DNA of 34,608 nt from Bacteroidales bacterium (GTDB lineage Bacteria > Bacteroidota > Bacteroidia > Bacteroidales > Bacteroidaceae). The stretch's first letter is position 1, and the number at the start of each line of letters is the position of its first letter. Positions 8,667 to 17,384 of the stretch are shown here, in pieces. The translations under genes and the position numbers were made by a program. The DNA lies in contig SFIS01000025.1 of assembly GCA_004555245.1 (NCBI GenBank), positions 1 to 34,608 of the forward strand. Reading direction: 5' to 3'. The notes beneath the pieces are model-generated. The model was given only the letters and a program-made list of their open reading frames with translations. It did not search any database and had not been told where the DNA came from.

Positions 8667-11600
8667 TTACAAGCCCTTGCCGTGGCAGTGCTTGAATTTT
8701 TTGCCCGAGCCACAGGGACACGGGTCATTGCGTCCTGGCAGTTTGTCACGTACAACGGGAGTGCGCTGCACGGGCGGCTGCTGCTGTCTTGCAGCCTCCT
8801 GCATCTGTCTCTGCGTCTCAGAGACGGCACTGCTTTCAGGCGCATTGGCATCAGCTTTCTGCTCGGTGTAACGCTGCTGGTGCTCTTCCGGGGCGGCTTC
8901 TCTCACATCCTCCGGGTTCTGCTCGGGCAGCTGCGCTCTCATCAAGACGGAAGCCATCCTGTCGTTCATGTCGTTGATCATGTCATCCCAGAGCTTCACA
9001 CTCTCGAGCTTGAAGATCAAGAGTGGGTCTTTCTGCTCGTAGCTGGAGTTCTGGACAGAATGTTTCAACTCGTCGAGCTGACGCAGATTCTCTTTCCAGG
9101 CGTCATCGATGATGCGCAACATGACGACTTTCTCAAACTGCTTGACAACAGATGCACACTCTGTCTCGTATGCCTCGCGCAGATTGCAGGGCAGCTGGTA
9201 CATCTGTTTGCCGTCTGTTATAGGGACTACGATACGTTCGTAGATGTGTCCCTGGTTTTCATAGACGGACTTTATCGTAGGCATGGCAACCTGCCTGATG
9301 CGGTCGGTCTTGCGGACGAAGGAGTTCATTGCTGCCTGGAAGGCTTTCTCATGCAGTTCGTCGCGGTTGGCGTTTCTGAACTCCTTCTCGGAGAAAGGAC
9401 ATTCGATGGCGAGGACGTGGAGGAACTGTTCGCGGCATCCGGTATAGTCGTTGTTCTCAATGATAGATATGCATCTGTCCCAAATGAGGTTTGCTATATC
9501 CATCCCGATTCGCTCGCCCATCAGCGCATGGCGCCGTTTCTCGTAGATTACGGTACGCTGTCTGTTCATCACGTCGTCGTATTCGAGAAGTCTCTTTCTG
9601 ACGCCGAAATGGTTTTCTTCAACTTTCTTCTGCGCACGTTCGATAGCGTTGGTGATCATGGATGACTCGATGCGCTCTCCTTCCTTGAATCCGAGACGGT
9701 CCATGACGGATGCGATGCGTTCAGAAGCGAAGAGGCGCATGAGCTTGTCTTCAAGCGAGACATAGAAGACAGAAGAGCCGGGGTCGCCCTGACGGCCGGC
9801 ACGTCCACGCAACTGTCTGTCAACGCGGCGCGATTCGTGGCGCTCGGTACCGATGATGGCAAGTCCGCCGGCGGCCTTCACTTCCGGCGACAGCTTGATG
9901 TCCGTGCCACGTCCTGCCATGTTCGTGGCGATGGTGACAGCACCGAGGAGACGCTCCTCGACACGCTCGTTGCCATCCTCGCCCGTAACGGTGACTTTGC
10001 CCATATTGCTCTGTCCGGCAAGGGCGACGATGTCAGCCTCTTTCTGGTGGAGTTTGGCGTTGAGCACCTGATGCGGGATATTGCGCATCTTCAGCATGCG
10101 CGAGAGGAGCTCGGATATCTCGACGGATGTCGTGCCGACAAGAACGGGGCGACCGCTGTTGCGCATCTCGACTATCTCGTCGATCACGGCGTTGTATTTC
10201 TCGCGTGCTGTCTTATAGACACGGTCCTGAAGGTCTTTGCGCGCTACGGGACGGTTTGTAGGAATCTCCACGACATCAAGCTTATAGATGTCCCAGAACT
10301 CACCGGCTTCCGTCACTGCTGTACCTGTCATGCCGGCAAGCTTGTGGTACATGCGGAAATAGTTCTGCAGCGTGATCGTGGCGAATGTCTGTGTCGCAGC
10401 CTCCACGCGCACATGCTCTTTCGCCTCGACAGCCTGATGGAGGCCGTCGCTCCAGCGTCTGCCTTCCATGATACGTCCTGTCTGTTCGTCAACGATTTTC
10501 ACCTCGCCGTCGATGACAACGTATTCGTCATCCTTGTTGAACATACAGTAGGCCTTGAGCAGCTGCTGGAGTGTATGCACACGCTCTGACTGTACGCCAT
10601 AGTGTGACATGAGGGCGTCTTTCTCCGCAAGCATCTCCTCTTCGCTCAAGTCTTTCCGGCTTTCGAGGGCAGAGAGCTGGGCCGTAATGTCGGGAAGCAC
10701 AAATAGGTCGTCCTGCTTCACCTGGTCTGCAAGCCATGCCGTACCCTTGTCGGTGAGGTCGCAGGAGTTCAGTTTCTCGTCAACGACAAAATACAGTGGT
10801 TCGACAGCTTCCGGCATCTTGCGGTTGTTGTTTTCCATATATCGTTCTTCCGTACGCAGCATGCCGGCTTTTATACCTTCTTCAGAGAGGTATTTTATGA
10901 GAGGCTTGTTCTTGGGCAGGGCCTTGAACGAACGGAAGAGAGCAAGGAAGCCTTCGTCGAGAGCCTTGTTGGCGTCATCCTTTTTGCCGCTCTCCATGAG
11001 CGATGTCCCCTCCGTGATTTTCTGCTTTGCCTCAGCAAGAAACTGTGTGGCGAGCTTGCGCTGCACATCGACCAGACGCTCTACAAGCGGCTGGTACTCC
11101 TCGTACATCTGCACATCTCCCTTTGGGACAGGCCCGCTAATGATAAGAGGTGTACGGGCATCGTCAATGAGCACGGAGTCAACCTCATCGACAATGGCGA
11201 AGTTATGACGTCTCTGCACGAGGTCAGAAGGTGAGAGTGCCATATTGTCGCGCAGATAGTCGAAGCCAAACTCGTTGTTCGTACCGAAAGTGATGTCTGC
11301 ATTGTATGCCCTGCGACGTGCGTCAGTGTTTGGCTGGTGTTTGTCTATACAATCGACGGAAAGTCCGTGGAACTCATAGAGCGGCCCCATCCATTCCGAG
11401 TCACGCTTTGCGAGATAGTCGTTCACCGTAACCACATGTACGCCATTGCCTGTCAGGGCGTTGAGGAACACCGGCAGGGTGGATACGAGTGTCTTTCCCT
11501 CTCCCGTTGCCATTTCGGCTATCTTTCCCTGATGAAGCACGACGCCGCCGAACAGCTGCACGTCGTAGTGTACCATCTCCCACTTCAGGTCATTTCCACC

Positions 11601-12086
11601 TGCAGTCCAGTGGTTATGGTATATCGCCTTGTCTCCGTCGATGGTGACAAAATCCTTCGAGGGGTCGGCAGCCAGCTCGCGGTCGAAGTCATTTGCCGTT
11701 ACGACGGTCTCCTCGTTCTCGGCAAATCTTCTCGCCGTCTCCTTCACTATAGAGAAGGCGACAGGCATTATCTCGTCCAACGCCTCCTCGTAAAGCTCGA
11801 GCATCTCCTTGTCGAGTTTGTCTATCTCGTTGAAGATTGCCTCGCGTTCGTCAAGTGGCGTGGCCTCTATCTTCGATTTCAACTCGTCTATGGCTTTCTG
11901 TTTCTCCACTCCCTTGTCGATGACGTATGCCTTCAGCTCTTTCGTCTTGGCACGCAGCCCGTCGTTGTCAAGTTTCTGTATGTCTGAATACGCAGCCTTC
12001 ACTTTCTCCACAAAAGGTTGGATAAGTTTCATGTCGCGCGATGACTTGTTGCCGAAAAATGACTGTAATAGTTTTATGAAATTCAT
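8667..12086 (-). CDS. secA: Preprotein translocase ATPase SecA
   Basis: Motor of the Sec pathway, driving preproteins through SecYEG (1139 aa; longer than the roughly 900 aa of E. coli, typical of Bacteroidetes). Visible parts: Walker A ATGEGKTL, the nearby VNDYLAKRD, FGTNNEFGFDYLRDNM, the DEAD-like IVDEVDSVLIDDARTPL, MAGTAV-type MTGTA, ATNMAGRGTDIKL and GRAGRQGDPGSS. An acidic, Q-rich linker leads to the C-terminal zinc motif CPCGSGKKFKHC, which contacts SecB or ribosomes in other species. A minus-strand -7 box at 12161-12168 lies about 75 bp upstream of the start. A non-canonical feature is extra sequence inserted in the helicase core around residues 330-440, a known trait of this phylum. 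Confidence 0.98.
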   Translation of the reverse strand: MNFIKLLQSFFGNKSSRDMKLIQPFVEKVKAAYSDIQKLDNDGLRAKTKELKAYVIDKGVEKQKAIDELKSKIEATPLDEREAIFNEIDKLDKEMLELYEEALDEIMPVAFSIVKETARRFAENEETVVTANDFDRELAADPSKDFVTIDGDKAIYHNHWTAGGNDLKWEMVHYDVQLFGGVVLHQGKIAEMATGEGKTLVSTLPVFLNALTGNGVHVVTVNDYLAKRDSEWMGPLYEFHGLSVDCIDKHQPNTDARRRAYNADITFGTNNEFGFDYLRDNMALSPSDLVQRRHNFAIVDEVDSVLIDDARTPLIISGPVPKGDVQMYEEYQPLVERLVDVQRKLATQFLAEAKQKITEGTSLMESGKKDDANKALDEGFLALFRSFKALPKNKPLIKYLSEEGIKAGMLRTEERYMENNNRKMPEAVEPLYFVVDEKLNSCDLTDKGTAWLADQVKQDDLFVLPDITAQLSALESRKDLSEEEMLAEKDALMSHYGVQSERVHTLQQLLKAYCMFNKDDEYVVIDGEVKIVDEQTGRIMEGRRWSDGLHQAVEAKEHVRVEAATQTFATITLQNYFRMYHKLAGMTGTAVTEAGEFWDIYKLDVVEIPTNRPVARKDLQDRVYKTAREKYNAVIDEIVEMRNSGRPVLVGTTSVEISELLSRMLKMRNIPHQVLNAKLHQKEADIVALAGQSNMGKVTVTGEDGNERVEERLLGAVTIATNMAGRGTDIKLSPEVKAAGGLAIIGTERHESRRVDRQLRGRAGRQGDPGSSVFYVSLEDKLMRLFASERIASVMDRLGFKEGERIESSMITNAIERAQKKVEENHFGVRKRLLEYDDVMNRQRTVIYEKRRHALMGERIGMDIANLIWDRCISIIENNDYTGCREQFLHVLAIECPFSEKEFRNANRDELHEKAFQAAMNSFVRKTDRIRQVAMPTIKSVYENQGHIYERIVVPITDGKQMYQLPCNLREAYETECASVVKQFEKVVMLRIIDDAWKENLRQLDELKHSVQNSSYEQKDPLLIFKLESVKLWDDMINDMNDRMASVLMRAQLPEQNPEDVREAAPEEHQQRYTEQKADANAPESSAVSETQRQMQEAARQQQPPVQRTPVVRDKLPGRNDPCPCGSGKKFKHCHGKGL

Positions 12087-12160
12087 ATCTGATAAATTGT
12101 TTTTATGCGTATTTGTCTGTCCCTATGCCTTTTCCTTTTGGTCATTGCACATAGAGGATG

Positions 12161-12168
12161 CAAAGTTA
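12161..12168 (-). promoter_or_regulatory. Bacteroidetes -7 box of secA
   Basis: Read on the minus strand this is TAACTTTG followed by CA, an exact match to the TAnnTTTG -7 consensus of the phylum's primary sigma factor. It is preceded by an A/T-rich stretch; no convincing -33 TTTG is seen. The gap 12087-12285 holds no gene. Confidence 0.6.
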
Positions 12169-12285
12169 ATATTTTTTTTCCGAATAAGCCCACATCAGCC
12201 AGTTTTTTTTCGTCCCGGACTTAAAAAACAGTGTGCGTCATGCTATTCTCAAACAGGCATGATGACCTGATTTTTCGCCACGAGA

Positions 12286-13857
12286 CTAATAAAGCGGCTG
12301 TTTGCGTGCGGCATTTGGCGCCCTTATTCTCAGATGTCTGGAGACTGTCGGCGCAATCTGTTCTATCGTTACAGGCGAGGTGACGACGGAGGGTTTGACA
12401 TCAGCGCCATACAGTATGATAGGGAACCGGAAGCCATAAAGCTTTGCTTTCTGCTGTTCGTGCGTTTCCTCGTTATATATGTTCCATCCGGGAGAGACGC
12501 CGATCACGAGGTCTCCGCATACGTCAATGTTGAAGCCGTTCTTTAGTTTGAGCAGTTCGGCATCCGGCGTCGATTGCAGCCCGAATGACGTGTATGCGTC
12601 AGAAACGCCGTCAGACATGACAAGCATCTCTCTCGAACGCTCCAGCACTTCATTCAGGTGCAGCCGTTTTCTCTCTATCAGTTTGTGGTCAAGGTATATG
12701 TGGTTGTCCTTGAAAGCCTCTACATAATGTGCCTGCCCGTATATAGCCGACAGATACATGTTCAGGAGGTTTGCCGTCCGGTTGATATAGACAGTCCCGG
12801 ACGGCACGTTGTATTGCGGGTAGTCCACAACCGGCTGATCGTAATATCCTGTTGATGTCACTGTAAACAAGACGTTCTTCTTCCCTACCCTCTGCTCTAT
12901 GCCCGATACGAGAGCAGCTATCGCATTGTCAATTTCCTTGTATGTCTCGGCAATCTGCGTATCGCCGTCGTATGTGCTTGTCCGGGTGTCTCCTGCAAAA
13001 TACATGACGTTCAGCAAGTCCGGCACATTGTCTCCGCCGAGATTCTCCGCCTCGACGCATCTGAGCGCAAAGTCAGTGATGTATCTGTTCACGGAAGGAG
13101 ACTTTGCGTAAACAGGCTGCTTTCCGTACGACGGGACATCTTTCCTGCCGTCGTTTCTCTGGCCGGTTGTCTTTCTCGAAGCTGTCTTTGCAGGCTGGGC
13201 GGAAAGCAGTTTCCTGCGTTGCGCTGTCTGCTGTCTGTTGAACTCCGCGGCCCATTCGGCCATCCGTTTCTGATAGAAGTCGGATGTCGTCCACTGGGCA
13301 GACTGAGGATCAATCCAGAAAGCGCCGTCGGCACAATGCCCTGCAAGCATGACGGCCGCATCTGCCGTCAGGGCGACGCTGAACACTTTCGCAGCTCGCA
13401 GGCTTGCTATTTTTATCTCGTCGCCGAGCGTTGAAACTACAAGGTTGACGGGAGTGGGGCCGCCGGCACGCGGCGTCAGCAGTGAGGTCTGGTCGGCTGT
13501 GCAGGATGTCTTACGCGCCGTCTTGCGCGATATCCACTCTTCTGACGGTATGCCGTTGTAGCGCGGAGTGGTGGCGGTGGAGACTGCTGCCGTAGCCGAG
13601 GCGATGTCAACGGGAAGGAACGGGACAACGGCATTGTCGAACACCATACCTTGCGTCATCAGCTTGCGGAAGCCGCCACTGCCGTAACGCGGCATGTTAT
13701 GGTGAAGATAGTCAGTACGCAACTGGTCCACAACGATGTTCACCACAAGTTTCGACGGAGCGTCAACATTGCTGCCCGGAACCGGGGCAGTCTGCGCATC
13801 CGCTTCGGCTGCAGCGACAAGAGATATAAACAGTATGTAGAGATATTTGTTCATCAT
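12286..13857 (-). CDS. Alkaline-phosphatase-superfamily protein, probably catalytically inactive
   Basis: Exported protein (523 aa; signal peptide MMNKYLYILFISLVAAAEA) with the fold signature of PafA-type phosphatases: VVDQLRTDYL (D44), GGFRKLMTQGMVFDNA, STATTPRYNGI, NLVVSTLGDEIK and LAGHCADGAFW. The residues that make such enzymes work appear to be absent. The nucleophile position after D84 is I85 instead of Ser/Thr. The segment normally reading SLKDR is ALTAD. The D..GH zinc motif is replaced by FAGDTRTSTYDG, and the ADHG motif by TSTGYYDQ. No late zinc histidine is seen. It is therefore probably a binding or scaffold protein. It follows lnb by 33 bp, so an operon with an envelope-lipoprotein enzyme is likely. 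The fold assignment is firm; inactivity is inferred by eye alignment. Confidence 0.8.
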   Translation of the reverse strand: MMNKYLYILFISLVAAAEADAQTAPVPGSNVDAPSKLVVNIVVDQLRTDYLHHNMPRYGSGGFRKLMTQGMVFDNAVVPFLPVDIASATAAVSTATTPRYNGIPSEEWISRKTARKTSCTADQTSLLTPRAGGPTPVNLVVSTLGDEIKIASLRAAKVFSVALTADAAVMLAGHCADGAFWIDPQSAQWTTSDFYQKRMAEWAAEFNRQQTAQRRKLLSAQPAKTASRKTTGQRNDGRKDVPSYGKQPVYAKSPSVNRYITDFALRCVEAENLGGDNVPDLLNVMYFAGDTRTSTYDGDTQIAETYKEIDNAIAALVSGIEQRVGKKNVLFTVTSTGYYDQPVVDYPQYNVPSGTVYINRTANLLNMYLSAIYGQAHYVEAFKDNHIYLDHKLIERKRLHLNEVLERSREMLVMSDGVSDAYTSFGLQSTPDAELLKLKNGFNIDVCGDLVIGVSPGWNIYNEETHEQQKAKLYGFRFPIILYGADVKPSVVTSPVTIEQIAPTVSRHLRIRAPNAARKQPLY

Positions 13858-13890
13858 TTTTGATTTTATGCAAGTCTCGCTATGGTGCTT

Positions 13891-15189
13891 TCAAGCCGCT
13901 GAACTCCCGGTTCTCGCCCCGTTCGTAGCCACAACGTTTACGGCACACCGCAGCAACACGGCAACAGCAGCCAGCAAGACGGCGGGGTCGATATACTGAA
14001 CGCCGAAAGAAAATAGGACAATCATGAGGCACAGCAGTATCATTTCTGTCTTCCACAGCCAGTGTTTCCGTCTCTTCGTCCTGCGCGCAACAGCCTGTAT
14101 TCCAAAACAAAGCGGTAGGGGATTGAAGAAAAGAATAAGGATGTTGGCGCTCACGGTAGGATGTTGCGAGAACAACATTGCCGTTATCACTATTCCCGCA
14201 ATTCCAACTGCCGTCTCCAATATACCGTCAAGCCACCAGAGATATGTCTTGCGTCTCCATTCGACAGCCGTCAGCACGACAGTCAGCAACGAAAGCGTCA
14301 CCGCTGCCATCACCGGCGTGAAGAGAGTGTCGTCTCCGGCTTGAGTTGCATTCCCCTCAAAGAGCGTCGATTTGCTGAAGACCAATGGCACTCTCGCATC
14401 ATCGCGACAGATATAAGCCGAATCGAACGCCTCAGACATCTTCTGTGGCAGGAACTGCATCTGCATCTTATCCATCTGCCTGTCTGCTCCGATTCCAAGC
14501 AGGAAATCATTTCCCAACCGAGCCCACGGATGCCGCTCAGTCATTTCGTGTGTCAGGCTCCGCAATGTCGTGTTGTCCGGAACCGCAGTCGTAAATTCCA
14601 CCTTGCCTTCAGTGTTCTGGCACACCATATCGCGCACGCGGGTCGTGCAGTTGTCGTAAACAAAATTGTATCTGTAAACCCTGTTCTCCGGAAGGCAGTT
14701 CTCCGCAAGCGCATTGTACAGTCTCTCTTTCTCGTCAGCACTGAGATTGAGCACTTGCTCTGTTATGCGGCATCCATACCTCTGATATTCAACGACGAAC
14801 AGGTCGTAAGGGATAGGCCACACCTCATAGTCTGTCAGCCCGAATACGAACCTCAGCACAAAGAAAGGTTTTGAAAACGAGAATATGCCATAGTTGACAA
14901 CCACGTCCTCCCCCCGCACCTCGTCCTTGACACGTAAGCCGGAATGTCCGTACAAGCTATACACCTCGTCATGCGGCGAACATGTAATCAGCGAGAACTG
15001 CATGGCTTCAAATCTGCCGCCTTTCGCTTCTGCCGCCGTAGCACACCTTTCGTCTGATGCCGGTGTCACGCCCTCAGATGGCGTTGCGGCTGGAATCCCA
15101 GGCTCTTCAGCTGCATCCTGCGCCTTGACGGTGCCGGCGAACAGCAAGATGACAGAATATGTCAACAAAAAAGCATATAAACGTTTCAT
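13891..15189 (-). CDS. lnb: Lipoprotein N-acyltransferase Lnb (DUF4105 domain)
   Basis: Probable Bacteroidetes replacement for Lnt, adding the third acyl chain to lipoproteins. It has 432 aa from the ATG at 15189, which begins a signal peptide (MKRLYAFLLTYSVILLFAG); an ATG 16 codons earlier adds polar residues. The periplasmic N-terminal DUF4105 domain (about 60-300) shows YSLYGHSGLRV with H82 and YDNCTTRVRD with C181, an NlpC/P60-like Cys-His pair and the candidate catalytic residues. About five membrane helices follow (about 290-420), giving the typical Lnb layout. Lnb was shown in Bacteroides to N-acylate lipoproteins; applying that here is by family. The next gene, 33 bp on, encodes the degenerate phosphatase-fold protein. 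Confidence 0.82.
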   Translation of the reverse strand: MKRLYAFLLTYSVILLFAGTVKAQDAAEEPGIPAATPSEGVTPASDERCATAAEAKGGRFEAMQFSLITCSPHDEVYSLYGHSGLRVKDEVRGEDVVVNYGIFSFSKPFFVLRFVFGLTDYEVWPIPYDLFVVEYQRYGCRITEQVLNLSADEKERLYNALAENCLPENRVYRYNFVYDNCTTRVRDMVCQNTEGKVEFTTAVPDNTTLRSLTHEMTERHPWARLGNDFLLGIGADRQMDKMQMQFLPQKMSEAFDSAYICRDDARVPLVFSKSTLFEGNATQAGDDTLFTPVMAAVTLSLLTVVLTAVEWRRKTYLWWLDGILETAVGIAGIVITAMLFSQHPTVSANILILFFNPLPLCFGIQAVARRTKRRKHWLWKTEMILLCLMIVLFSFGVQYIDPAVLLAAVAVLLRCAVNVVATNGARTGSSAA

Positions 15190-15246
15190 GATGCAAAAAT
15201 AACTTATATTTCTGATATAACGTGCCATTATTAGCAAAAAAAATTA

Positions 15247-15254
15247 TAATTTTG
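15247..15254 (+). promoter_or_regulatory. -7 box of the barrel-lptC-CNNM operon
   Basis: TAATTTTG followed by CA, a perfect TAnnTTTG, lies 48 bp before the start at 15303. On the opposite strand, at 15194-15201, a TATTTTTG could serve lnb almost without a leader. The divergent promoters are only about 45 bp apart. Confidence 0.6.
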
Positions 15255-15302
15255 CACCAAATTTAGAATTTACGCATATCGATAGTGATATTTTAACACT
15301 TT

Positions 15303-16580
15303 ATGAAGAATTTTTTTGCATTATGGCTGTTGCTTGTTCCATCTTGCGTTATGGCGCAAAGCGGAACAAATTCCCCATACAGCCAGTACGGCTTAGGCAT
15401 ACTCAACGACCAGTCAACAGGTTTCAACCGCGGCATGAACGGCGTTGCCATGGGTATGCACGAAAGCAATCAGGTCAACTTCCAGAACCCCGCTTCCTAC
15501 GCAAATATCGACAGCCTCACCTTTATCTTTGATGTCGGAGCTGCGATGCAGGTGACAAACTACAAGGAAGGCGACAGGAAACTCAATGCCTACAACGCCA
15601 ATTTTGAATATGCCGTCATGGCTTTCCGTGTTCTGAAAAACTTAGGTGTAAGTGTCGGCATCATGCCTTTCTCCAACATAGGATACAACTACTACACGAC
15701 ATCAGAGGTCTCAAGCTCTTCGTCAACAAGCTACTCCACCTCTTATTACGGAAGCGGCGGCACGCGCGTCATATACGCCGGTCTCGGATGGAAGCCGGTC
15801 AAGCCTCTTTCCATCGGTGCCAACATAGGCTATTTCTGGGGTTCATACTCAAGAAGCATCGTCAACAGCTTCTCGGAAACAAATATCAACACCATCGGCA
15901 GATACTACACAGCCGACATGAGCAGCTATACCCTCGACCTCGGCCTGCAATACACGGCATCCCTCGGCGGGAAGAACAGCCTCACGCTCGGCCTGAAGTA
16001 TTCTCCCGGTCACTCCATCGGAGGCTCCGCCGACCTTAACGAAATAAGCACCAACTCTGAAACAAGCATCTCAGACACAACATCCTATTCACATTCCCGC
16101 GGACTGTTCATCCCGACAACCTATGCTGCCGGTCTTGCATGGTATTACGGAAAGAAATGGAAAGTGGGAGCAGACTACAGCTACCAGAAATGGGGAGAGA
16201 AGCCTTTCCCTGACCTCGAAGGCTCCGGCTACAACATGGTTGACGGCATACTGAAAGACAGGCACAAGTTCACGCTCGGAGGCGTCTATACCCATAACCC
16301 CATCAGCCGCCATTACCTCTCACGCGTGCAGGTGAGAGCAGGTGTAGGATACGCCACGCCGTATATCACAGTCAACGGCAAGGACGGACCAAAGGAACTC
16401 TCCGCCTCTTTGGGCTTCGGACTACCTATCACAAACTCTTTCAACAACCGTTCCGTCTTCAACATATCATTCCAATGGATGCAGTATTCTGCCGACAATC
16501 TCATACGCGAGAATATGTTCCGCATCAATATAGGTCTGACGTTCAACGAGAACTGGTTCATGAAGTGGAAGGTTCAATAA
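15303..16580 (+). CDS. FadL/OmpP1-like outer-membrane barrel protein
   Basis: Protein of 425 aa with a signal peptide (MKNFFALWLLLVPSCVMA) and a mature start QSGTNSPYSQYGLGIL, which is characteristic of a Bacteroidetes barrel family related to FadL/OmpP1 (soybean-type MGMHESNQVNFQNPASY segment after it). The rest is repeated amphipathic strands rich in G, Y, S and T, ending FNENWFMKWKV. Ligand unknown. It is the first gene of a + strand unit with lptC (57 bp on) and the CNNM gene. Because it neighbours lptC it may belong to envelope maintenance, but no direct function can be claimed. Confidence 0.75.
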   Translation: MKNFFALWLLLVPSCVMAQSGTNSPYSQYGLGILNDQSTGFNRGMNGVAMGMHESNQVNFQNPASYANIDSLTFIFDVGAAMQVTNYKEGDRKLNAYNANFEYAVMAFRVLKNLGVSVGIMPFSNIGYNYYTTSEVSSSSSTSYSTSYYGSGGTRVIYAGLGWKPVKPLSIGANIGYFWGSYSRSIVNSFSETNINTIGRYYTADMSSYTLDLGLQYTASLGGKNSLTLGLKYSPGHSIGGSADLNEISTNSETSISDTTSYSHSRGLFIPTTYAAGLAWYYGKKWKVGADYSYQKWGEKPFPDLEGSGYNMVDGILKDRHKFTLGGVYTHNPISRHYLSRVQVRAGVGYATPYITVNGKDGPKELSASLGFGLPITNSFNNRSVFNISFQWMQYSADNLIRENMFRINIGLTFNENWFMKWKVQ

Positions 16581-16637
16581 CAAGCCGTCCGGATGCCGCG
16601 CACATCAGCCGCAGAGGCTGCCTTTTACACAAACAGA

Positions 16638-17357
16638 ATGAAACACGAATCGTATAGCAATCACAAAAGCGCTGCCTCTCACAACAGAAGCAGCGCATAC
16701 CTTATTATATATATATCGGCAGCATTTTTCATGCAGATGCTCCTCTCTGCATGCAACAAGAACAAAGAACACATCGCCCCTGCCGTGCTCGACAAGGATT
16801 CTGTCTCTATGATGGTAACCTACGGCACAAGCACTCTGATATCAGATTCCGGCATAATGAAATACCGTATCGTGGCAGAAGAATGGGAAGTGAACACCGT
16901 CCGTGTGCCGTCACGCTGGATATTCAACAAGGGCATCTTCATGGAACAGTTCGATTCGCGCTTCCATATAGAAGCCTATGTTCAAGCCGACACCGCCTTC
17001 TACTACGACCAGAACCGCCTGTGGGAACTGAGAGGGAATGTACGCGTCAGGACAACCGACGGACTGCGTTTCATGAGTGAAGAACTGTTCTGGGACCAGC
17101 AGAAGCGGGAGTTCTACAGCAACCTGTTCTCGAAAGTCATCACACCGGAACGTACACTGCAAGGCTCGTATTTCAGAAGCGACGAGCAGATGACAAAATA
17201 TCGCGTAACAAACTCCAAGGGCTCGTTCGAGAGCGAGGATTTTGAAAAGAAAGACGAGAACAACACCACCGCCACAAACGATTCTGCATCTGTCATGCAG
17301 CCGAAACGCCCGCCTACGACACCGACAAAGAAATCCCCGGTGCAAGACAACTCCTGA
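16638..17357 (+). CDS. lptC: LPS export protein LptC (lipoprotein form)
   Basis: Bridge component of the Lpt machine, passing LPS from LptFG to the periplasmic LptA bridge (239 aa). From ATG 16638 the N-terminus is a lipoprotein signal ending LLSAC with C39 as the lipidated residue, unlike the membrane-anchored E. coli protein. The OstA/LptC-type beta-jellyroll follows (about 80-190), with PSRWIFNKGIFMEQF, YVQADTAFYY and LRGNVRVRTTDGLRFMSEEL. The tail after about 200 is charged and proline/threonine rich. An ATG 15 codons upstream (16593) overlaps no signal and is less likely. A 7-bp GCGCTGC hairpin (16669-16696) lies within the first codons, possibly a leftover attenuator or chance. Confidence 0.85.
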   Translation: MKHESYSNHKSAASHNRSSAYLIIYISAAFFMQMLLSACNKNKEHIAPAVLDKDSVSMMVTYGTSTLISDSGIMKYRIVAEEWEVNTVRVPSRWIFNKGIFMEQFDSRFHIEAYVQADTAFYYDQNRLWELRGNVRVRTTDGLRFMSEELFWDQQKREFYSNLFSKVITPERTLQGSYFRSDEQMTKYRVTNSKGSFESEDFEKKDENNTTATNDSASVMQPKRPPTTPTKKSPVQDNS

Positions 17358-17384
17358 CTTTCATAGACAAACCATACGTACATC

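Noticed and set aside
8598..9665. Long plus-strand open frame of 355 codons
   Set aside because: Lies wholly opposite the C-terminal part of secA; GC-rich codons of a conserved gene create such frames.
16669..16696. GCGCTGC/GCAGCGC hairpin as evidence for a later lptC start
   Set aside because: A later ATG (16731) would leave too short a lipoprotein signal, so the start at 16638 was kept.
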